NCBI RefSeq assembly: GCF_900167525.1
Contig: NZ_FUZQ01000003.1
Span: 593,287-657,286 of the forward strand
Direction of reading: 5' to 3'
DNA from: Krasilnikoviella flava
GTDB lineage: Bacteria; Actinomycetota; Actinomycetes; Actinomycetales; Cellulomonadaceae
DNA length: 64,000 nt
Part shown: piece after piece, positions 35,209 through 45,511 of the stretch
Numbering within the stretch: position 1 is the first letter of the stretch
How the letters are laid out: each line of letters starts with the position of its first letter
Position numbers and translations under genes: made by a program
The notes under the pieces: model-generated
The model's database searches: none
What the model was told of the DNA's origin: nothing
What the model saw: the letters and a program-made list of their open reading frames with translations, nothing else

Positions 35209-36465
35209 ATGGACACCGAAGAGCGCCTCGCCGTCTTCCTCGACTACGAGAACCTGGCGCTCGGCGCCCGCGACCACCTGGGCGGCATGCAGTTCGACTT
35301 CAAGCCCATCGCCGACGCGCTCGCCGTGCGGGGCCGCGTGGTGGTGCGGCGCGCGTACGCGGACTGGTCGTACTTCGACGAGGACCGGCGCATGCTGACC
35401 CGGCACCAGGTCGAGCTGATCGAGATGACGCAACGGATGGGCGCGTCCCGCAAGAACGCCGCCGACATCAAGATGGTGGTCGACGCGATCGAGATGGCGT
35501 TCGAGCGCGAGTACATCACCACGTTCGTGATGTGCACCGGCGACTCCGACTTCTCCCCGCTGGTGCACAAGCTGCGCGAGCTCGACAAGCGCGTCATCGG
35601 CGTCGGCGTCGAGAACTCCACGTCGCGCCTGCTGCCGCCGGCCTGCGACGAGTTCCTCTTCTACGACCGGCTCGAGGGCGTGGACGTGCCCGACGAGTCC
35701 GAGGCGCCCGCTCCCAAGCGGGGCGGCCGGGGCGCCGGCAAGGGGACCGGGCGGTCCGGCGGCGGCCGGGGCGGCCGGGCGAAGACCCCTGCCCCCGCGG
35801 AGGCACCGGCCGAGACGGCCGAGCCCGCCGCGCCCGCCGAGGAGGCCGCGCCCGCGGCGTCGGGCACCACGGGCACGCGCCGTCGCAGGAAGGCGCCCGC
35901 GGACGCCGTCGCCGAGCCCACGGCCGAGCCCGCCGTCGAGGCCGTGGTCGAGACCGACCTCGAGCAGGACGACGCCGCCGCGTCACCGGGCGAGGACGCG
36001 CCGATGGAGGTCAGGGTGGCGCAGACGCTCGCCGACCTGCAGGCGTCGACGAGCGGTTCGGTCACGGCGTCGATGCTCAAGCGCACGCTGGTGCGCAAGG
36101 ACCCCACGTTCAGCGAGTCCGACTACGGCTTCCGCACGTTCGGGGAGTTCCTGCGCTTCCTGGCCGACCGCGACTTCGTCGTGCTGTCGGACGGCCCGTC
36201 GACCGGCGACCCGGAGGTGGCGCTGCCGGAGCAGCAGGACACCGAGGGCGCCTTCGACCTGCTCCGCCAGGTAGTGCGCGACGCGGGCGGCAGCGCGCCG
36301 CTGTCCGGCCTGAAGAACGAGGTGCGCAAGCGCCGCCCCGACTTCTCGGAGAAGGCGCTCGGCTACCGCGGCTTCCTGCAGTTCGCCAAGGGTGCGCAGG
36401 CCGCCGGCGCCGTCGCCCTCGCGTGGGACGACGACGCCGACGACTACCTGCTCACCGCGGGCTGA
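35209..36465 (+). CDS. NYN-domain putative RNase with two OST-HTH/LOTUS domains
   Basis: 418 residues. N-terminal NYN (LabA/DUF88, PIN-like) domain at about 1-155 with acidic residues in FLDYENLALG, DIKMVVDAIEM and CTGDSDFSPLV. A ~110-residue low-complexity linker rich in Ala, Pro, Glu and Arg/Gly follows. The C-terminus has two OST-HTH (LOTUS) modules, about 275-335 and 350-415, each ending in a Y-G/R-x-F-x-x-F-L pattern (YGFRTFGEFLRFL; LGYRGFLQFAK). LOTUS domains bind RNA, often G-quadruplex, and NYN domains cut RNA. Start: ATG 35209, nine bases after a TAGTGT -10-like hexamer, suggesting a leaderless mRNA. The cellular role is unknown. Confidence 0.85.
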   Translation: MDTEERLAVFLDYENLALGARDHLGGMQFDFKPIADALAVRGRVVVRRAYADWSYFDEDRRMLTRHQVELIEMTQRMGASRKNAADIKMVVDAIEMAFEREYITTFVMCTGDSDFSPLVHKLRELDKRVIGVGVENSTSRLLPPACDEFLFYDRLEGVDVPDESEAPAPKRGGRGAGKGTGRSGGGRGGRAKTPAPAEAPAETAEPAAPAEEAAPAASGTTGTRRRRKAPADAVAEPTAEPAVEAVVETDLEQDDAAASPGEDAPMEVRVAQTLADLQASTSGSVTASMLKRTLVRKDPTFSESDYGFRTFGEFLRFLADRDFVVLSDGPSTGDPEVALPEQQDTEGAFDLLRQVVRDAGGSAPLSGLKNEVRKRRPDFSEKALGYRGFLQFAKGAQAAGAVALAWDDDADDYLLTAG

Positions 36466-36483
36466 GCCGCCGGGCCGTCGGGC

Positions 36484-38006
<1,523 letters not shown>

Positions 38007-38066
38007 TCACGCCCCCGCCGGGTTCGCCTCGGCCGAGCCGGACGGGCCAGGGGGCACAATGGTCCG

Positions 38067-38714
38067 GTGACCTATCGGTTCCTGCGCCTCGTCCTGTCGC
38101 TCCTGGTGTACGTGCTGCTGCGCCCCCAGGTGACGGGGCTGCACAACATCCCCCGGCGCGGCCCGGTGATCCTGGCGAGCAACCACCTGTCGTTCATCGA
38201 CTCGATCGTCATCCCGCTGGTGGTGCCCCGGCACGTCACCTTCATCGCCAAGGCGGAGTACTGGACGGGCCGTGGCCTCAAGGGCCGCGTGTCGCGGTGG
38301 TTCTTCACCACGATGGGCCACATCCCCGTCGACCGCGAGGACCCGCGTGCCGGGCAGCGGTCGCTCGACGACGCGCTCGTCGTGCTCAAGCGCGGCGGGG
38401 CGTTCGGCATCTACCCGGAGGGCACCCGCTCCCGCGACGGCAAGCTGCACCAGGGGCACACCGGGGTGGCGTGGCTCGCGCTCGCCGGGTCGGCGCCCGT
38501 CGTGCCGGTCGCCCTGCGGGGCACCGACAAGGTGCAGCCCGTCGGCAAGCGGATCCCGCGACCGACCCGGGGCATCCAGGTGCACTTCGGCGCCCCGATC
38601 GACCCGTCGCGGCAGCTCACGGCCGGGGCCCGCCCGGCCCAGGTGCGTCGGGAGCTGACCGACCACGTGATGTCGTCCATCCACAAGATGAGCGGTCAGG
38701 AGCTCGCCGCGTGA
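38067..38714 (+). CDS. 1-acyl-sn-glycerol-3-phosphate acyltransferase
   Basis: 215 residues from GTG 38067. The catalytic HX4D motif is NHLSFID (His 40, Asp 45), and the glycerophosphate-binding motif is YPEGTRSRDGKL. An N-terminal hydrophobic segment (residues 3-20) anchors it to the membrane. It acylates lysophosphatidic acid in phospholipid synthesis, and could be one of several paralogues. No clear ribosome site; TTTT-free short leader after CACAAT (a -10-like hexamer at 38055-38060) suggests a near-leaderless mRNA. Its TGA overlaps the next start as GTGA. Confidence 0.9.
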   Translation: MTYRFLRLVLSLLVYVLLRPQVTGLHNIPRRGPVILASNHLSFIDSIVIPLVVPRHVTFIAKAEYWTGRGLKGRVSRWFFTTMGHIPVDREDPRAGQRSLDDALVVLKRGGAFGIYPEGTRSRDGKLHQGHTGVAWLALAGSAPVVPVALRGTDKVQPVGKRIPRPTRGIQVHFGAPIDPSRQLTAGARPAQVRRELTDHVMSSIHKMSGQELAA

Positions 38715-39406
38715 CCCACCCCTCGCCGCACGGCGAGGAGGTCCAGCGCCTCTTCGACACGGTCCCCGGCTACTACGACCGGATGAACCGCCTCATGACG
38801 CTGGGGCGGCACGCGGCCTGGTGCCGCGACGTCGCGCGCCGCGCGCAGGTGCCCGTCGGCGGGTCCCTGCTCGACATCGCGACCGGCACCGGCGTCATCG
38901 CCCTCGAGGCGGCCCGCCAGTACCCGGGCGCCACGATCCACGGCGTCGACTTCTCCGAGGGGATGCTCGACGGCGCCCGCAGCAAGCCCGGCGCCGACGC
39001 CGTCACCTGGGGCTTCGCCGACGCCGACGACCTGCCCTTCGACGACGCGTCGTTCGACGCCGTCACGCACGGGTACCTGCTGCGCAACGTCGAGGACGCC
39101 GAGCGCGTGCTCGCCGAGCAGCTGCGCGTGCTGAAGCCCGGCGGCCGCCTCGCCCTGCTGGAGACCTGCCCGCCCCGCGGGCTGCTGCGCCTCCCCGTGA
39201 CGCTCGGCGTGAAGGTCGTGATCCCGCTGCTCGGCCAGCTCGTGGCGCGCGACAAGAAGTCGTACACCTATCTCGAGGAGACCACCCTCGGGTTCATGTC
39301 CCCCGAGCAGGTCGCCTCGATCCTCTGGCGGCTCGGGTTCGACGACGTCACCTGGCGGCGCCGCTTCCTCGGCACCCACATGATCGTCAGCGCCCGCAAG
39401 CCGTAG
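38711..39406 (+). CDS. UbiE/MenG-like SAM-dependent methyltransferase
   Basis: 231 residues from GTG 38711. The UbiE signature YDRMNRLMTLGRHAAW appears near residue 22, SAM motif I is LLDIATGTGVIALEAA, and the second signature is RVLKPGGRLALLET. The size and C-terminal SYTYLEETTLGFMSPEQVASIL fit demethylmenaquinone methyltransferases, so a step in menaquinone synthesis is likely; other quinone-like or lipid substrates are possible. Translationally coupled to the acyltransferase. Confidence 0.85.
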   Translation: MTHPSPHGEEVQRLFDTVPGYYDRMNRLMTLGRHAAWCRDVARRAQVPVGGSLLDIATGTGVIALEAARQYPGATIHGVDFSEGMLDGARSKPGADAVTWGFADADDLPFDDASFDAVTHGYLLRNVEDAERVLAEQLRVLKPGGRLALLETCPPRGLLRLPVTLGVKVVIPLLGQLVARDKKSYTYLEETTLGFMSPEQVASILWRLGFDDVTWRRRFLGTHMIVSARKP

Positions 39407-39427
39407 TCCGCGCCGTCCCAGGGGGTT

Positions 39428-39441
39428 CCCCCGGCCGGGGG
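39428..39441. terminator. GC palindrome after the methyltransferase
   Basis: CCCCCGGCCGGGGG is a 14-base perfect palindrome 21 bases past the methyltransferase stop, partly repeated by CCGGCC-rich sequence up to 39460. It could act as a hairpin terminator before the histidine kinase gene, though as RNA its loop would have to open several pairs. Confidence 0.4.
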
Positions 39442-39477
39442 AGGCGCTCCGCCCGGCCGGTCGGCAGACTGGCGGGC

Positions 39478-40773
39478 ATGACGGGCAGGACGACGGCGGG
39501 CGGCGGGCGGCGCACGCTGCGCTGGGCGCTGGGGCCGCTGACCAGCGCGTCCACGGTGCGCGCGGGGGTGTACCTCGTCATCGGCGGCGTGCTGGCGGGC
39601 GCGTACGTCGCGCTCGCCGCCGGGTTCGTGCAGATGTTCGCCGACCCAGCGACGCCGCGGGTCGCCGTCGGGGTGCTGGCGCTGGTCAGCGCGGTCATCG
39701 TCGGGTCGCCGCCGTTCCTCGCGCCGGTGCGGGCGCTCGAGATCGCCGCCGTACGGACGTTCCTCGACGTCGACCCCCGTGTGCTGCCCGACCCGGTGGG
39801 CCCGCCCACCGTCGCGACGCGCTGGCGCGGCGCCGCCTGGTTCGCGCTGCACCTCGCCCTCGGGTGCGCCGTCACGCTGGGCCTGCTGGTCGCCGTGCCG
39901 CTCGCGACGCAGCTGGCGCTGTCCGCGTTCGGCGTCGACCGGTCCTTCCTGGTGCAGATGGCGCCGACGCTGGTGCGGCACCCCGCCTGGTGGGCGGCCC
40001 TCGCGCTGTTCACGGTGCTCGCGCTCCCGTACGGTGCCGCCCTTGCCCGGCGGCTGCTGCGGCAGTCGGCGGAGCCGCTGCTCGGCCCGGACCAGACGGC
40101 GCGGATCGCGGAGCTCGAGGCGCAGGCGGACCGCCTCGCCGAGCGTGGCCGGCTCGCCCGCGAGGTGCACGACTCCGTGGGGCACGCCCTCACCGTCACG
40201 ACCCTGCAGGCCGCGGCCGCCGCGCGGCAGGTCGAGACCGACCCGGCCGCCGCCCGACGGTCGCTCGTCGCGATCGAGGAGGCGGGAAGGTCCGCGATGG
40301 CGGACCTCGACCACGTGCTCGGCCTGCTGCGTGCGGGGGACGACGCGCCTCCCGGACCGGGCCGCGCTCCCGCCCGGTCGCTGGACGACCTGCCTGCCCT
40401 CGTCGACGACGCCCGCCATGCGGGGACCGACGTCCGCCTGGACCTGCGGGCCGAGACGACGGGCGGTGCCGTGCCCCGCGCGACGTCGCACGAGGCCTAC
40501 CGCGTGGTGCAGGAGGCGCTCACCAACGCCGTCCGGCACGCGCCCGGGCTGCCGGTGACGGTGCGGCTGTCCGTCGTGGACGGCTCCCTCGACGTCGAGG
40601 TGTCGAACCCGCTGCCCGGCGCGCCGTCGCCCGAAGGAGGGGGGCGAGGGCTGCACGGCATGGCCGAGCGCGTCCGCCTGCTGCGCGGCGAGCTCGAGGT
40701 CGGGCCGCGCGGCGGCGCTTGGGTCGTGCAGGTGCGGTTTCCCCTCGACCGTGGCGCACAGCGCGCCGGGTGA
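39478..40773 (+). CDS. NarL-type sensor histidine kinase
   Basis: 431 residues. Four or more membrane helices in the first ~200 residues, a short coiled-coil (AELEAQADRLAERGRLAREV), then a HisKA_3 dimerisation domain with phospho-acceptor H231 in REVHDSVGHALT. The ATPase domain has the N box YRVVQEALTNAVRHAP and G box GGGRGLHGMAERVRLL. The signal is unknown. Kinases of this type are usually followed directly by their response regulator; here the NarL-type regulator at 43168 lies 2.4 kb away with four unrelated small genes between. Confidence 0.9.
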   Translation: MTGRTTAGGGRRTLRWALGPLTSASTVRAGVYLVIGGVLAGAYVALAAGFVQMFADPATPRVAVGVLALVSAVIVGSPPFLAPVRALEIAAVRTFLDVDPRVLPDPVGPPTVATRWRGAAWFALHLALGCAVTLGLLVAVPLATQLALSAFGVDRSFLVQMAPTLVRHPAWWAALALFTVLALPYGAALARRLLRQSAEPLLGPDQTARIAELEAQADRLAERGRLAREVHDSVGHALTVTTLQAAAAARQVETDPAAARRSLVAIEEAGRSAMADLDHVLGLLRAGDDAPPGPGRAPARSLDDLPALVDDARHAGTDVRLDLRAETTGGAVPRATSHEAYRVVQEALTNAVRHAPGLPVTVRLSVVDGSLDVEVSNPLPGAPSPEGGGRGLHGMAERVRLLRGELEVGPRGGAWVVQVRFPLDRGAQRAG

Positions 40774-40783
40774 GACTTCGCCG

Positions 40784-41077
40784 TCAGTCGATGTCTGGCG
40801 GCATCATCAGGAGCAGCGCGCCCGTGAAGGCGGCCATCGCCGCCCATCCGACGAGCGCCCAGGTCAGCGCCGCTCTCACCAGCCTCGATCTGTGGGTGGC
40901 GGACAGTCGCCACACTCCGAGACGGACGACCGCCAGGAGGGCCGCGCCCACGATCGGCGCCCAGGGTCCGAGGATCGCTGCGCTCACCGACGCGGTCATG
41001 ACCCCCAGAACCGCGACAAGGACAAGCGCAGCATCCTCACGACCGGTGTCGCGGCCGATGTCTCCCTGGAGCGCCAT
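40784..41077 (-). CDS. Small membrane protein, unknown function
   Basis: The C-terminal 97 residues from ATG 41077 (MALQGDIGRD...) contain three hydrophobic segments (VLVAVLGVMTASVSAAILG, IVGAALLAVVRLGV, LTWALVGWAAMAAFTGALLLM). The frame remains open upstream to 41305, but that part is Arg/Pro-rich and overlaps the divergent gene, so the shorter start is preferred; no good ribosome site is visible. It converges on the histidine kinase. No recognised family. Confidence 0.5.
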   Translation of the reverse strand: MALQGDIGRDTGREDAALVLVAVLGVMTASVSAAILGPWAPIVGAALLAVVRLGVWRLSATHRSRLVRAALTWALVGWAAMAAFTGALLLMMPPDID

Positions 41078-41206
41078 CGCCAGATCATGGCACTCGGCAC
41101 CGCCCGGGCGACCGACTCCGGAGGGCGAAATCCGTGGCGGGGCGCGGTCGACGGCCGCCGGAGATTCCGCTGGCCACAGGCGCCAGGACTCCCGGACACT
41201 CGGCGC

Positions 41207-41707
41207 ATGCCCGTCGACGTCACGCTGCACCGCGTGGAGACCGAGCTCGAGCGAGGTCAGGTCCTCCCGGCGCTCCAACGCCTCCGCAGCCTGGTGCGCT
41301 CGCACCCGGAACGCCTCGACGTCCGCTCACGGCTCGCCGACGTGTACCGCAGCCAAGGCGAGTCCGCGCAGGCCGGGCGGTGGTCGTTCCTGGCCGAGGA
41401 CGCGGACCCGGACGAGCTGGCCGCATTCGGACGCGCCTTTCGGTCGGCGCGTGGACGGCTCGCGGCACTGGCATGGTCGGGCGACGTCGGCGCGCTCGGG
41501 CCTCTGGCCGCGGAACGGCTGAACGCGCTGCGTGAGGACGCGACACGAAGCGCCGACCAGCCTCAGCGGCATGAAGAGCCCGACCGTGTCCAGCGCGCCA
41601 TGAATGTCGTGGGCTGCGCGGTGGTCGTGGCGCTCGGCCTGCTCGCACTGATCGGGCTCGGTGCGCTCGTCGTCCACGGAGCGCGTGTCGTCGCCGGTTG
41701 GATCTGA
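41207..41707 (+). CDS. TPR-like soluble domain with C-terminal membrane anchor (DUF6584-like)
   Basis: 166 residues. An N-terminal helical region (LHRVETELERGQVLPALQRLRSLVRSHPERLDVRSRLADVYRSQGESAQAGRWSFLAE, about 6-63) reads as two helix-hairpin repeats, followed by DADPDELAAFGRAF, a charged linker and one C-terminal membrane helix (about 135-158). This resembles actinobacterial proteins grouped as DUF6584; that name is from memory and unconfirmed. Function unknown. It is one of four small genes between the kinase and response regulator. Confidence 0.65.
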   Translation: MPVDVTLHRVETELERGQVLPALQRLRSLVRSHPERLDVRSRLADVYRSQGESAQAGRWSFLAEDADPDELAAFGRAFRSARGRLAALAWSGDVGALGPLAAERLNALREDATRSADQPQRHEEPDRVQRAMNVVGCAVVVALGLLALIGLGALVVHGARVVAGWI

Positions 41708-41818
41708 CCGTCGGCCTGACGGCGCACGCCACCAGTCGTCCCTGGACCCGCCGAGCGGGGAGCGGTTCGGTACGAGGGGCCCAAAAAACCGGGCGACATC
41801 GCGGGAGATCTCGCCAGG

Positions 41819-42574
41819 ATGGTCGGTATGGACGAGGTCGAGGTCGTCGTGGCCCACAGCCAGCGCGCGACGCTGCGCGTCGGCGACGTGTTCCTGAAGG
41901 TCGACGGCGATCCGGCCCACGCCGAGCGCGAGGCGCGGGCGATGGACATGGCGCCGATTCCGACGCCGGCGGTCCTCTGGCGCGAGCCGCCCGTGCTCGC
42001 GATCGCCGCCGTGCCCGGCAAGGCGCTCGGCGTCCTCGGCGAACCGTCGGCCGCGTCACCGGCGGCGTGGGCCGCGGCGGGCGCCGCCGTACGGAAGCTG
42101 CACGACGCGCCGTTGCCGCCCTGGCCGGGCCCCAGGCTCGACGACGTGGCGGCGGAGCTCGACCGCGAGTGCGCGTGGTTGCTCGCCCACGCCGTCGTGC
42201 CCGCCGAGGTGGTCCGGAGAAACCGGGCGATCGCCGAGGCCGCGCTGCGGCCGTGGACACCGGTGTTCGTCCACGGTGACCTGCAGATCACCCACGTGTT
42301 CGTCGACGGCGACGAGGTCACCGGCGTCATCGACTGGTCCGAGGCCGCCCCCGGCGACGCCATGTTCGACCTTGCCATCTTGACGCTGGGGCACGAGGAA
42401 CGCCTGGACGAGGTGCTGGCGGGCTATGGTCCCGGCGCGGACCGGGACGTCATCCGCGCCTGGTGGTCGCTGCGCAGCCTGGTGGCGTCGCGCTGGCTGA
42501 TCGAGCACGGCTTCGATCCGGACGCACGGGGGTGCGAGTTCGACGTACTCCGATCCCGGATGCGGGAACCCTAG
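41819..42574 (+). CDS. Aminoglycoside-phosphotransferase-like kinase
   Basis: About 251 residues (a second start, MDEVEV at 41828, is equally possible). The Brenner-type catalytic motif is VHGDLQITHVFVDG (His-Gly-Asp) and the metal-binding DFG-equivalent is VIDWSEAAPGDAMFDLA. A compact N-lobe contains VFLKVDGDP (Lys) and a Glu in REARAM. Such APH-fold proteins phosphorylate small molecules; aminoglycoside resistance cannot be assumed. No partner gene gives the substrate. Confidence 0.82.
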   Translation: MVGMDEVEVVVAHSQRATLRVGDVFLKVDGDPAHAEREARAMDMAPIPTPAVLWREPPVLAIAAVPGKALGVLGEPSAASPAAWAAAGAAVRKLHDAPLPPWPGPRLDDVAAELDRECAWLLAHAVVPAEVVRRNRAIAEAALRPWTPVFVHGDLQITHVFVDGDEVTGVIDWSEAAPGDAMFDLAILTLGHEERLDEVLAGYGPGADRDVIRAWWSLRSLVASRWLIEHGFDPDARGCEFDVLRSRMREP

Positions 42575-42721
42575 GTCGGCCGACGGGTGTCGGCGCGACG
42601 ATGCGCCCGTGTTCCTGACGAGGTCGAAAGTCCTGGTGCCCTGAGCCGACAGGGCCGGCTCGCCCCCAGAAGCACCGACCTTCGTGGGGCGGCCGGTGAG
42701 GTGGAGGCGGACACTGTCGTC

Positions 42722-43009
42722 ATGGCGAGCCACACGGTCCCTGCGGTGACGCGGCCCCCCGCGCGCCGGGGATTCTGGCGGGCGGCGCTCGTCTCGTGGT
42801 GGTTCTGGGGAACGACGCTCGTGGCGTTCGTGGCCTCGCCGGCCCTGGCACTCAGCACGCTCGTCCTGGGAGCAGTCCTGGCGGCCGCAGGAGTCGTGGC
42901 CTGGGCCCGACGACGTCTGGCGTGGATCTGCGCCGCCGGCATGGGCCTGATCCTCGGTTCGCTGCCGTATATCGCGTTGGCGGTTCTCCAGGTGACGGGC
43001 GTTCGATAG
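42722..43009 (+). CDS. Small membrane protein, unknown function
   Basis: 95 residues with a basic N-terminus (VTRPPARRGFWRAAL) and two to three hydrophobic stretches (VSWWFWGTTLVAFVASPALAL, LVLGAVLAAAGVVAWA, ICAAGMGLILGSLPYIALAVL). ATG 42722 is chosen because the upstream extension is hydrophilic and overlaps no ribosome site; GGTGGAGG lies nine bases upstream. No recognised family. Confidence 0.5.
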   Translation: MASHTVPAVTRPPARRGFWRAALVSWWFWGTTLVAFVASPALALSTLVLGAVLAAAGVVAWARRRLAWICAAGMGLILGSLPYIALAVLQVTGVR

Positions 43010-43167
43010 GGAGGGCCTCGAAGCGTCAGGTGGGGGGCACTCGACGACGCAGCAGCTCTACAGAACTGACGGCGGTCTCCACGCGCCACCGTTCTGCGGA
43101 CGTCGGCGACACGTGACCGGCGGGAATCCGGGCGACGCCCGGGCGGGGTTGCGGCAGGATCGTGCGG

Positions 43168-43860
43168 GTGACCCTCCCCGTTGCCGCCGATGCCGTCGTT
43201 CGTGTCGTCCTCGTCGACGACGAGCCGCTGGTGCGCGCGGGCCTGCGCGTCATCCTCGAAGCGGAGCCCGACCTGGACGTCGTGGGGGAGGCGGGCGACG
43301 GGTCGGAGGTGCCGCAGGTCGTGGCGGAGTCCCGGCCCGACGTCGTCCTCATGGACGTGCGCATGCCACGCGTGGACGGGATCGCGGCGACGCGGTCGGT
43401 CGTCGCGGCGGGGCGTCCGGGCGCGCCGGCGCCGCGGGTCCTCGTGCTCACGACGTTCGAGAACGACGACCACGTGCTCGACGCCCTGCACGCCGGGGCG
43501 CAGGGCTTCCTGCTGAAGCGCGCGCGCCCGGAGGAGGTGGCGGACGCGGTGCGGCTCGTGGCGCGCGGCGACTCGCTGCTGTTCCCGGACGCGGTGCGGC
43601 GGCTCGTGGCCGCCCGCGGCTCCGACGGGGCGGCCGGGGACGCGCTGCGGGACGCGCGCCTCACCGAGCGGGAGGGCGAGGTACTGCGGCTCGTCGCCGC
43701 GGGTCTGTCCAACGCCGAGATCGCCGGAGAGCTGTACCTCGGCGTCGAGACCGTGCGCACGCACGTGGGCAACGTGCTCGCCAAGCTGGGCGTGCGCGAC
43801 CGCACCCAGGCGGTGGTGTGGGCCTACGAGTCCGGGTTCGTCCCGGTCGGTCGGGCCTGA
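43168..43860 (+). CDS. NarL/LuxR-type response regulator
   Basis: 230 residues. Receiver domain with acidic pair DDE (near 17-19), phospho-acceptor D63 in [10 protein letters not shown], Thr in LVLTTF and Lys in GFLLKRA. C-terminal LuxR-type [26 protein letters not shown] and [26 protein letters not shown] 43168 is preferred to GTG 43162 because AGGA is eight bases upstream. It is the natural partner type for the kinase at 39478, although 2.4 kb apart. Its end overlaps the convergent VanZ-like gene by 37 bases. Confidence 0.92.
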   Translation: MTLPVAADAVVRVVLVDDEPLVRAGLRVILEAEPDLDVVGEAGDGSEVPQVVAESRPDVVLMDVRMPRVDGIAATRSVVAAGRPGAPAPRVLVLTTFENDDHVLDALHAGAQGFLLKRARPEEVADAVRLVARGDSLLFPDAVRRLVAARGSDGAAGDALRDARLTEREGEVLRLVAAGLSNAEIAGELYLGVETVRTHVGNVLAKLGVRDRTQAVVWAYESGFVPVGRA

Positions 43861-44303
43861 GCGCGCCGCCGCCACCGGTGCAGGGCGACGGCCGCGAGGA
43901 GGGCGCCCGCCGCGGCGCCGATCGTGTTCGACAGCCAGTCGTTCGTGTCGCAGGAGCGGCCGATCGCGGGAACGAGCGCCTGGACCGCCTCGATCGCGGC
44001 GGACGCCGCCGACCCCGCGACGAGCGCGGGCACCGGCCGGCGGAGCGCGACGGCCGCCAGGAAGACCGGCGGCACGAACAGGACGACGTTCGCCATCAGC
44101 TCGACCCGTCCCGGTGTGGGCAGCACCCAGCCCACGGCGCACCGCTCGAACAGCTCCCGGTCGACGGGCACCAGCGTCAGCAGCGCCACCGGCACGAGCG
44201 ACACCGCGCCCAGGACCGCGGCCAGCCGTGGGCGGTCCACGAGCCACGGCCCGGCGAACCAGCCCACCGCGTGGTCCATGCCGTGCCCGGTGGCGGCCTC
44301 CAT
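43824..44303 (-). CDS. VanZ-like membrane protein
   Basis: 159 residues from ATG 44303. Four hydrophobic segments, with the VanZ pattern [56 protein letters not shown] split over residues 95-145 (the R-S-x-D-x-x-D-x-x-x-N-T-x-G motif). VanZ-family proteins give low-level teicoplanin resistance in enterococci, but most homologues are uncharacterised. Its first ~125 bases overlap a different-frame small ORF at 44177-44443. Confidence 0.8.
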   Translation of the reverse strand: MEAATGHGMDHAVGWFAGPWLVDRPRLAAVLGAVSLVPVALLTLVPVDRELFERCAVGWVLPTPGRVELMANVVLFVPPVFLAAVALRRPVPALVAGSAASAAIEAVQALVPAIGRSCDTNDWLSNTIGAAAGALLAAVALHRWRRRAQARPTGTNPDS

Positions 44304-44443
44304 GGACGCCTGGTCATGGCGACCACGACCGCGACGCGCTGCAGCAGGCCGAGACGACGGTCCGTCGTCGCCCAGAGGGCACAGGCGACCCCCAGCACCC
44401 AGACGGCGAGAAGCACCCCTTCGACCGCGTCGACGGCCATCAT
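44177..44443 (-). CDS. Small ORF overlapping the VanZ gene; possible frameshifted N-terminus
   Basis: 88 codons starting ATG 44443, which overlaps the stop of the phosphatase gene as ATGA. The first ~43 residues read as real protein with one membrane helix (VEGVLLAVWVLGVACALWATT), but after about residue 44 the frame becomes Arg/Trp/Pro-rich shadow sequence of the VanZ gene. Either this is a short coupled membrane protein with a meaningless tail, or a one-base indel near 44300-44315 has split a longer VanZ-like protein. Confidence 0.4.
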   Translation of the reverse strand: MMAVDAVEGVLLAVWVLGVACALWATTDRRLGLLQRVAVVVAMTRRPWRPPPGTAWTTRWAGSPGRGSWTAHGWPRSWARCRSCRWRC

Positions 44444-45495
44444 CGGACGACCTCGGCCAGGCGGTCGCCGAGCTCCACGCCGTCGGCGCCGTGCACCAGC
44501 GGGGCGCCGGGGCGGGGGCGGTCACGGGCGGGTCGGCGACGGGCACGCTCGACCTGGCGGATGGCGATCGCCACGACGCGACCGGGCCAGCGCGCGGAGG
44601 CGCGCACGTACACGTCCTCGTCGAGCTGGCCGGCGTCGCCGAGCAGCAGCCAGCGCACGTGCGGGAAGTCCGTCATCAGCCGGTCGAGGCTCTCGCCCTT
44701 GTGCTGCGGGCCGCTGCGGAACCAGCCGGTCTGCGTGGGCCCCCAGTCGGTGAGCAGCAGCGGTCCGGGCGGGAAGCCGTGCCGGTCGAGGAAGCGGGCC
44801 AGCGTGCCGGCGGTGTTCCACGCCCCGTTGGAGAGGTAGACGAACGGCGCCCCCGGGTGGTCGGCCGCGAGACGGCGGTAGAGCTCCGGCATGCCGGGCA
44901 CCGGGCGGCGGGCGCTGGCCCGGGTGACGAACGTGTTCCACGCCGCGACGAAGGGTCGCGGGACGGCGGTGACCATCGCCGTGTCGTCGATGTCGCTGAC
45001 GACGCCGAACGTCTCGTGGTCGCCGACCACGACGACGGCGGCGACGGACTCTGCCCCGGTGCGGAGGGCGGTCAGCGTCACGTCGTGCCGGCCGGGCGGC
45101 AGGGGGGCGTCGTCGGGGAGCACGACCTCGACGTCCACGTAGCCGGCGCGGTCCGTCGCGACGTCGACGACGGCGCCGCCCACGACGACGCGCACCGGCT
45201 CCCCGGGCGCGGGCAGGGTGAGATAGCTGCGCAGCGGGCGGCGATCCGTGTGCAGCACGGGCGACAGCGGGCCGCCGGCCCGTGACGCCGGCACCAGCAG
45301 CACGCGGGCCAGCACCCGCACGCTCCGCGGTGTGCCGTACCCCGTGTACCCGAGCAGGCGCGGGATCCAGCCTCGGCGGCGCAGGAACGCCCCCGCCACG
45401 GCGCACCACCGGTCCTCGAGCACCGCCGCGACGTGGGGTCGCTGCGACGTTCTCTCGGTGGTGCGGGTCGTGGCGGGGGCGGTGGGGCCTGACAT
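44440..45495 (-). CDS. App1-like phosphatidate phosphatase
   Basis: 351 residues. The catalytic DxDxT-type motif is SDIDDTAMV (Asp 168, Asp 170/171), followed by VYLSNGAWNTAGTLARFLDRHGFP and LLLTDWG, and the distal LLGDAGQLDEDVY: the order seen in the App1 catalytic domain (DUF2183) of yeast phosphatidate phosphatase. Residues 90-160 form a beta-rich N-terminal domain. It starts 16 bases after the sugar permease stop and may be cotranscribed with it. Confidence 0.85.
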   Translation of the reverse strand: MSGPTAPATTRTTERTSQRPHVAAVLEDRWCAVAGAFLRRRGWIPRLLGYTGYGTPRSVRVLARVLLVPASRAGGPLSPVLHTDRRPLRSYLTLPAPGEPVRVVVGGAVVDVATDRAGYVDVEVVLPDDAPLPPGRHDVTLTALRTGAESVAAVVVVGDHETFGVVSDIDDTAMVTAVPRPFVAAWNTFVTRASARRPVPGMPELYRRLAADHPGAPFVYLSNGAWNTAGTLARFLDRHGFPPGPLLLTDWGPTQTGWFRSGPQHKGESLDRLMTDFPHVRWLLLGDAGQLDEDVYVRASARWPGRVVAIAIRQVERARRRPARDRPRPGAPLVHGADGVELGDRLAEVVR

Positions 45496-45511
45496 GCCCC
45501 GATCGTCCCTG

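Noticed and set aside
41819..42574. Aminoglycoside resistance gene
   Set aside because: Only the general phosphotransferase fold is visible; no evidence for antibiotic substrates.
43824..44303. Vancomycin/teicoplanin resistance cluster
   Set aside because: Only a VanZ-like protein is present; no vanHAX-type genes nearby.
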